Assembly (NCBI GenBank): GCA_007693505.1
Contig: REDL01000075.1
Coordinates: forward strand, 1 to 64,000
Direction: 5' to 3'
Source of the DNA: Desulfovibrionales bacterium
GTDB taxonomy: Bacteria; Desulfobacterota; Desulfovibrionia; Desulfovibrionales; Desulfonatronaceae
Length of the DNA: 64,000 nucleotides
The notes beneath the pieces were generated by a model that did not search any database, was not told the DNA's origin, and saw nothing but the letters and a program-made list of their open reading frames with translations. How positions within the stretch are numbered: position 1 is the stretch's first letter; each line of letters starts with the position of its first letter. The position numbers and the translations under genes are program-made. Of the stretch, positions 61,578 through 64,000 are shown in pieces.

Positions 61578-62321
61578 TCATCCCTGCGCTGTCATCCCCA
61601 TCGCCCTGCCGCTTTCACGCTTCACCATCTCCCCTTCTTTCTCGGCCTGGGCCGCTTCGCGCTCCCAGCCGCCCAGCAGCAGACTGTGCGCGGCGAGTTC
61701 GTACATCCGTTCTGGACGGTCTCCATACAGCACGGCGATCAATGCCGGATAATCCTGGGCAAATGCCGTACGGACCAGATTGTTCTGGTCGTAGAGCAGG
61801 CGGGCCAGCAGGGCGTTGTCCCGGTGGTCGGGCAGATAGCGGAGAAACAGCCCGCGGGAGGTGGCAATGATGAACCGGATCCGGGCCACTTCCCGGCGCA
61901 TGCTTTCCCGGGTCTGGTCCACCACCTTGGAAAGCTCCCCGATAATCCCCCGCTCTTCCGGCAACAGGCCGATTTCCCGAAACTCCAGAAACCGCCCTCC
62001 ATAGATTTCCCGTTGGTAGGCGTCTTCTTTCAGCTTCATGGTTTCGTGAAAAATATATCCGAGACACCAGCCCAGCAACTGGCCGTGGACCACCGGGGCC
62101 TGCTCCGTGCGGAAAAGATGATGCGCGGTATCCTTCAGCCGCCAGAGCAGCCCCTTGTTCATCTCCACGCCGAGCACCTCCCGGAGGACTTCAAAATCCA
62201 GACGCTCCTCAGCGTCAAAAAGCCGGAATTGATTTTCCAGAACCTGCTGGCTCAGGCAAAAGTCCCGCAAGGTGTCCCGAACAAATTCCGCGCGTTTGGA
62301 TCGAATCCAGGCTCGATACAT
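61578..62321 (-). CDS. Conserved-looking hypothetical protein
   Basis: A 247-aa soluble protein with no signal peptide, cysteine-poor and rich in Arg, Glu and Leu. It should be largely alpha-helical (DFEVLREVLGVEMNKGLLWRLKD, GGRFLEFREIGLLPEERGIIGELSKVVDQ, shown as residues 42-64 and 107-135). I do not recognise a family. It lies 18 bases upstream of gmhA on the same strand, so a link to LPS or to the same transcript is possible. Confidence 0.6.
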   Translation of the reverse strand: MYRAWIRSKRAEFVRDTLRDFCLSQQVLENQFRLFDAEERLDFEVLREVLGVEMNKGLLWRLKDTAHHLFRTEQAPVVHGQLLGWCLGYIFHETMKLKEDAYQREIYGGRFLEFREIGLLPEERGIIGELSKVVDQTRESMRREVARIRFIIATSRGLFLRYLPDHRDNALLARLLYDQNNLVRTAFAQDYPALIAVLYGDRPERMYELAAHSLLLGGWEREAAQAEKEGEMVKRESGRAMGMTAQG

Positions 62322-62399
62322 GATCCACGTCAGCCTATTGTGGTTGAAGGTTGAATCCGCATTGACCGACGCCTTGCGACTAGGCTAATCAATGCCACG

Positions 62400-62426
62400 G
62401 CGCAAAGGGCGCAAAAGACGCAAAAG
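62400..62426. repeat. 9-bp tandem repeat upstream of tolC-like gene
   Basis: GCGCAAAGG, GCGCAAAAG and ACGCAAAAG follow head to tail, with a partial ACGCGAATG after them. It is a short slippage-type repeat in the divergent region between the 247-aa gene and the outer membrane gene. Confidence 0.6.
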
Positions 62427-62468
62427 ACGCGAATGTGTAACCCCAAGCCGGTAAAAAATCAAAAGAGC

Positions 62469-63836
62469 ATGTTCTCCAAAAATTTCTGTCCCGTGTTGCT
62501 GGCATTTCTGCTCTGTGCCGCGGGCCTGATCGCCTCGCCCGCAAGAGTCCCGGCCATGCCTCCGTCCTCGGTCTCGGCCTCGGAAACTCCGGCCCAACCT
62601 GCTGCCGAATCCCTGACCTTCACCCTGGAACAGGCCGTCCAGCAGGGCCTGCGGGCCAATCCGCGGATGACCGCGGTCCGCGCGGCCTTGCGGGGCTCGG
62701 AGTTCGGCGAGAAATCGGCCGGGGCCGCCCGCTTGCCGGCTCTCTCCGCCAACTACGGCTTTGCCTACGACGACAAGCCCGTGGCCGGCGGAGACCGGGA
62801 GGCCTGGACCCTGAACGTCAACCTCAACCAGCCCCTGTTCACCGGCTGGCGGCTCCTGAGTACCCAGCAGCGGGCCCAACTGTTCATCGAACAGGTGCAG
62901 GCCGAAGTGGCCAACATCGAGCTGAACCTGATCCTGATCATCCAGGAACAGTTCCTGGAACTGCTCAAGGCCCGGGAAAACGTGCGCAGCGCCGAGGATT
63001 CCGTCATCCGGCTGCAGTCCCAGCTGCAAAACGCCCAGGCCTTTTTCGACGTGGGCCTGCGGCCCAAGCTGGACGTGCTTCAGGCCGAGGTGGATTTGGC
63101 CCAGGCCGAACAGGTCCTGCTCATTGCCCGAAACGCCGTGGCCACCCAGAATGCCCGGCTGAACACCCTGCTCAACCTGGATCTCACCTCCCCGGTGGAG
63201 TATGCCGGGGAACTGCTCTACCTGCCGTACCAGCCTGACCTGGACGATTCCCTGGACCGGGCCTTCCGGCAACGGCCGGACATCGCCCTGGCTCGCAAGG
63301 CCGAGGAAATCGCGGACAAGGACGTGACGATCACCGCCAGTGACCGGTATCCCCAGGTCAGCGCGAACCTGGATTACTTCCGCCGCGGGGATGACCCCGG
63401 AACGTCCGGTTCCCGCTCCCGGCCCGACCCCTGGTGGACCGCCGGAGTCAACCTGCGCTGGCAGGCCTTTGACTGGGGCCGAACCCGCTACGCCACGGAA
63501 CAGGCCCGCCAGAACGTGCTCCGGCTGCGCGAAGAGACAGCCAACCTGCACCTGGAAGTCTCCTTTGACGTCAAATCCCTGCACCTCAAGCTGGAGGAGG
63601 CCGCTGCGCGCATCGCCGTGGCCCAGAAGGCCGTGGAAGAAGCCCGGGAAGGCTTCCGCATCGCCCAGGCCCGGTTCCAGGCCCAGGTGGGCACCAATAC
63701 GGACGTCCTGGACGCCCAGGCCCGCCTGACCCGCAGCGAGGCCGACCTCACCGACGCCATGGCCGACTATCAGCTGACCCTGGCCCGCCTCTTCGCCGCC
63801 ACCGGGGAACGCAATCCAGGATTATTGGTTCCGTAA
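62469..63836 (+). CDS. TolC family outer membrane channel protein
   Basis: A 455-aa outer membrane efflux protein. A signal peptide is clear at the N-terminus (PVLLAFLLCAAGLIASPARVPA). Two repeated halves follow: TLEQAVQQGLRANP with AQAFFDVGLRPKLDVLQAEVDLAQAE, then DIALARKAEEIADKDVTI, FDWGRTRY and FQAQVGTNTDVLDAQARLTRSEADL, typical of TolC coiled barrels. It would give the outer channel for a type I secretion or RND pump. ATG 62469 was used; an ATG at 62433 adds 12 residues ahead of the signal. The next gene begins 60 bases later. Confidence 0.92.
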   Translation: MFSKNFCPVLLAFLLCAAGLIASPARVPAMPPSSVSASETPAQPAAESLTFTLEQAVQQGLRANPRMTAVRAALRGSEFGEKSAGAARLPALSANYGFAYDDKPVAGGDREAWTLNVNLNQPLFTGWRLLSTQQRAQLFIEQVQAEVANIELNLILIIQEQFLELLKARENVRSAEDSVIRLQSQLQNAQAFFDVGLRPKLDVLQAEVDLAQAEQVLLIARNAVATQNARLNTLLNLDLTSPVEYAGELLYLPYQPDLDDSLDRAFRQRPDIALARKAEEIADKDVTITASDRYPQVSANLDYFRRGDDPGTSGSRSRPDPWWTAGVNLRWQAFDWGRTRYATEQARQNVLRLREETANLHLEVSFDVKSLHLKLEEAAARIAVAQKAVEEAREGFRIAQARFQAQVGTNTDVLDAQARLTRSEADLTDAMADYQLTLARLFAATGERNPGLLVP

Positions 63837-63896
63837 CGGCCCCAAGGGAGCCGACATAAGGGGCCAACCGAACATGCCCCACGAAGGACGACAACC

Positions 63897-64000
63897 ATGC
63901 AGACGGAACAGATCACCAGGGAAATCCTCGAAAGCCAGGCCTTTCGAGACCTGCTGGACAAGCATGTCGCGGACAGCCTGGCCGCCTTCGTGGAACATCA
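63897..64000 (+). CDS. Start of a gene cut off by the window end
   Basis: AAGGA lies ten bases before an ATG. The frame then stays open to the window end (MQTEQITREILESQAFRDLL and on). It is too short to identify. Its position just after a TolC-family gene suggests a secretion or efflux component, but that is only context. Confidence 0.5.
   Translation, partial: MQTEQITREILESQAFRDLLDKHVADSLAAFVEH

Noticed and set aside
62385-63584. 399-codon minus-strand open frame
   Set aside because: Antisense of the TolC-family gene; composition dominated by Gly, Gln and Val as in shadow frames.

Overview
The window looks like chromosomal DNA of a Gram-negative, motile, free-living bacterium, most likely a deltaproteobacterium (Desulfobacterota) of the Desulfovibrionales type. 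This placement is inferred from gene content: a complete Sec and type II secretion (T2SS) apparatus with outer membrane secretin, a flagellar motor operon with two motB genes behind motA, a DUF4416 protein, heptose isomerase for LPS, and an NtrB/NtrC-style sensor pair. I saw no rRNA, tRNA, CRISPR array, transposase or prophage gene. Gene density is high and many genes overlap by 4 bases.

Layout. 0.2-2 kb: glnK-amtB ammonium uptake operon on the minus strand, with a good sigma-54 promoter candidate and a perfect 40-bp palindromic terminator. 2.5-6 kb: yajC-secD-secF and a small tautomerase. 6.3-9.4 kb: an ADP-ribosylglycohydrolase homologue, a dispersed hairpin repeat, an unrecognised 372-aa protein, an HNH-type protein and a DUF2237 protein. 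9.4-16.6 kb: a same-strand run that looks like a membrane-lipid modification operon (GPH-type transporter, DUF1295, CFA-like methyltransferase, FAD amine-oxidase-like enzyme, a DUF1365-CFA synthase fusion, DUF1499). 16.7-19.3 kb: a KamA-family radical SAM enzyme and a glutamine-synthetase-family ligase, convergent, each with changes at substrate-binding positions. 19.4-25.3 kb: SRPBCC protein, CopZ-like chaperone, hisB-lipoprotein-hisA, DUF4416 and a NIT-HAMP-GGDEF diguanylate cyclase. 25.6-28.5 kb: RRM protein, infA (with a leader stem-loop), typA/bipA.

28.8-42.9 kb: T2SS in two convergent blocks. gspF, a beta-propeller-like lipoprotein, gspG-H-I-J-K and gspL-M-N are on the plus strand, interrupted by a DUF1624 acyltransferase gene on the other strand. 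gspC-D-E are on the minus strand, directly behind the flagellar operon motA-motB2-motB1-fliL-fliM-fliN-fliO-fliP-fliQ (43-49.3 kb). 49.5-64 kb: yggS, an aspartate/aromatic-type aminotransferase, a sensor kinase with a sigma-54 response regulator, a PIN/Phd-type toxin-antitoxin pair, recD2, an RlmM-like methyltransferase, thiD, fmdB-hemC, gmhA, an unknown 247-aa protein, a TolC-family outer membrane protein, and the first codons of a further gene.

No single unmistakably new system stands out. The best candidates for new biology are the lipid operon with its two-domain fusion, the second MotB that lacks the proton-carrying Asp, the KamA-like and GS-like enzymes with altered substrate pockets, the lipoprotein coupled to gspG, and the lipoprotein embedded between hisB and hisA.
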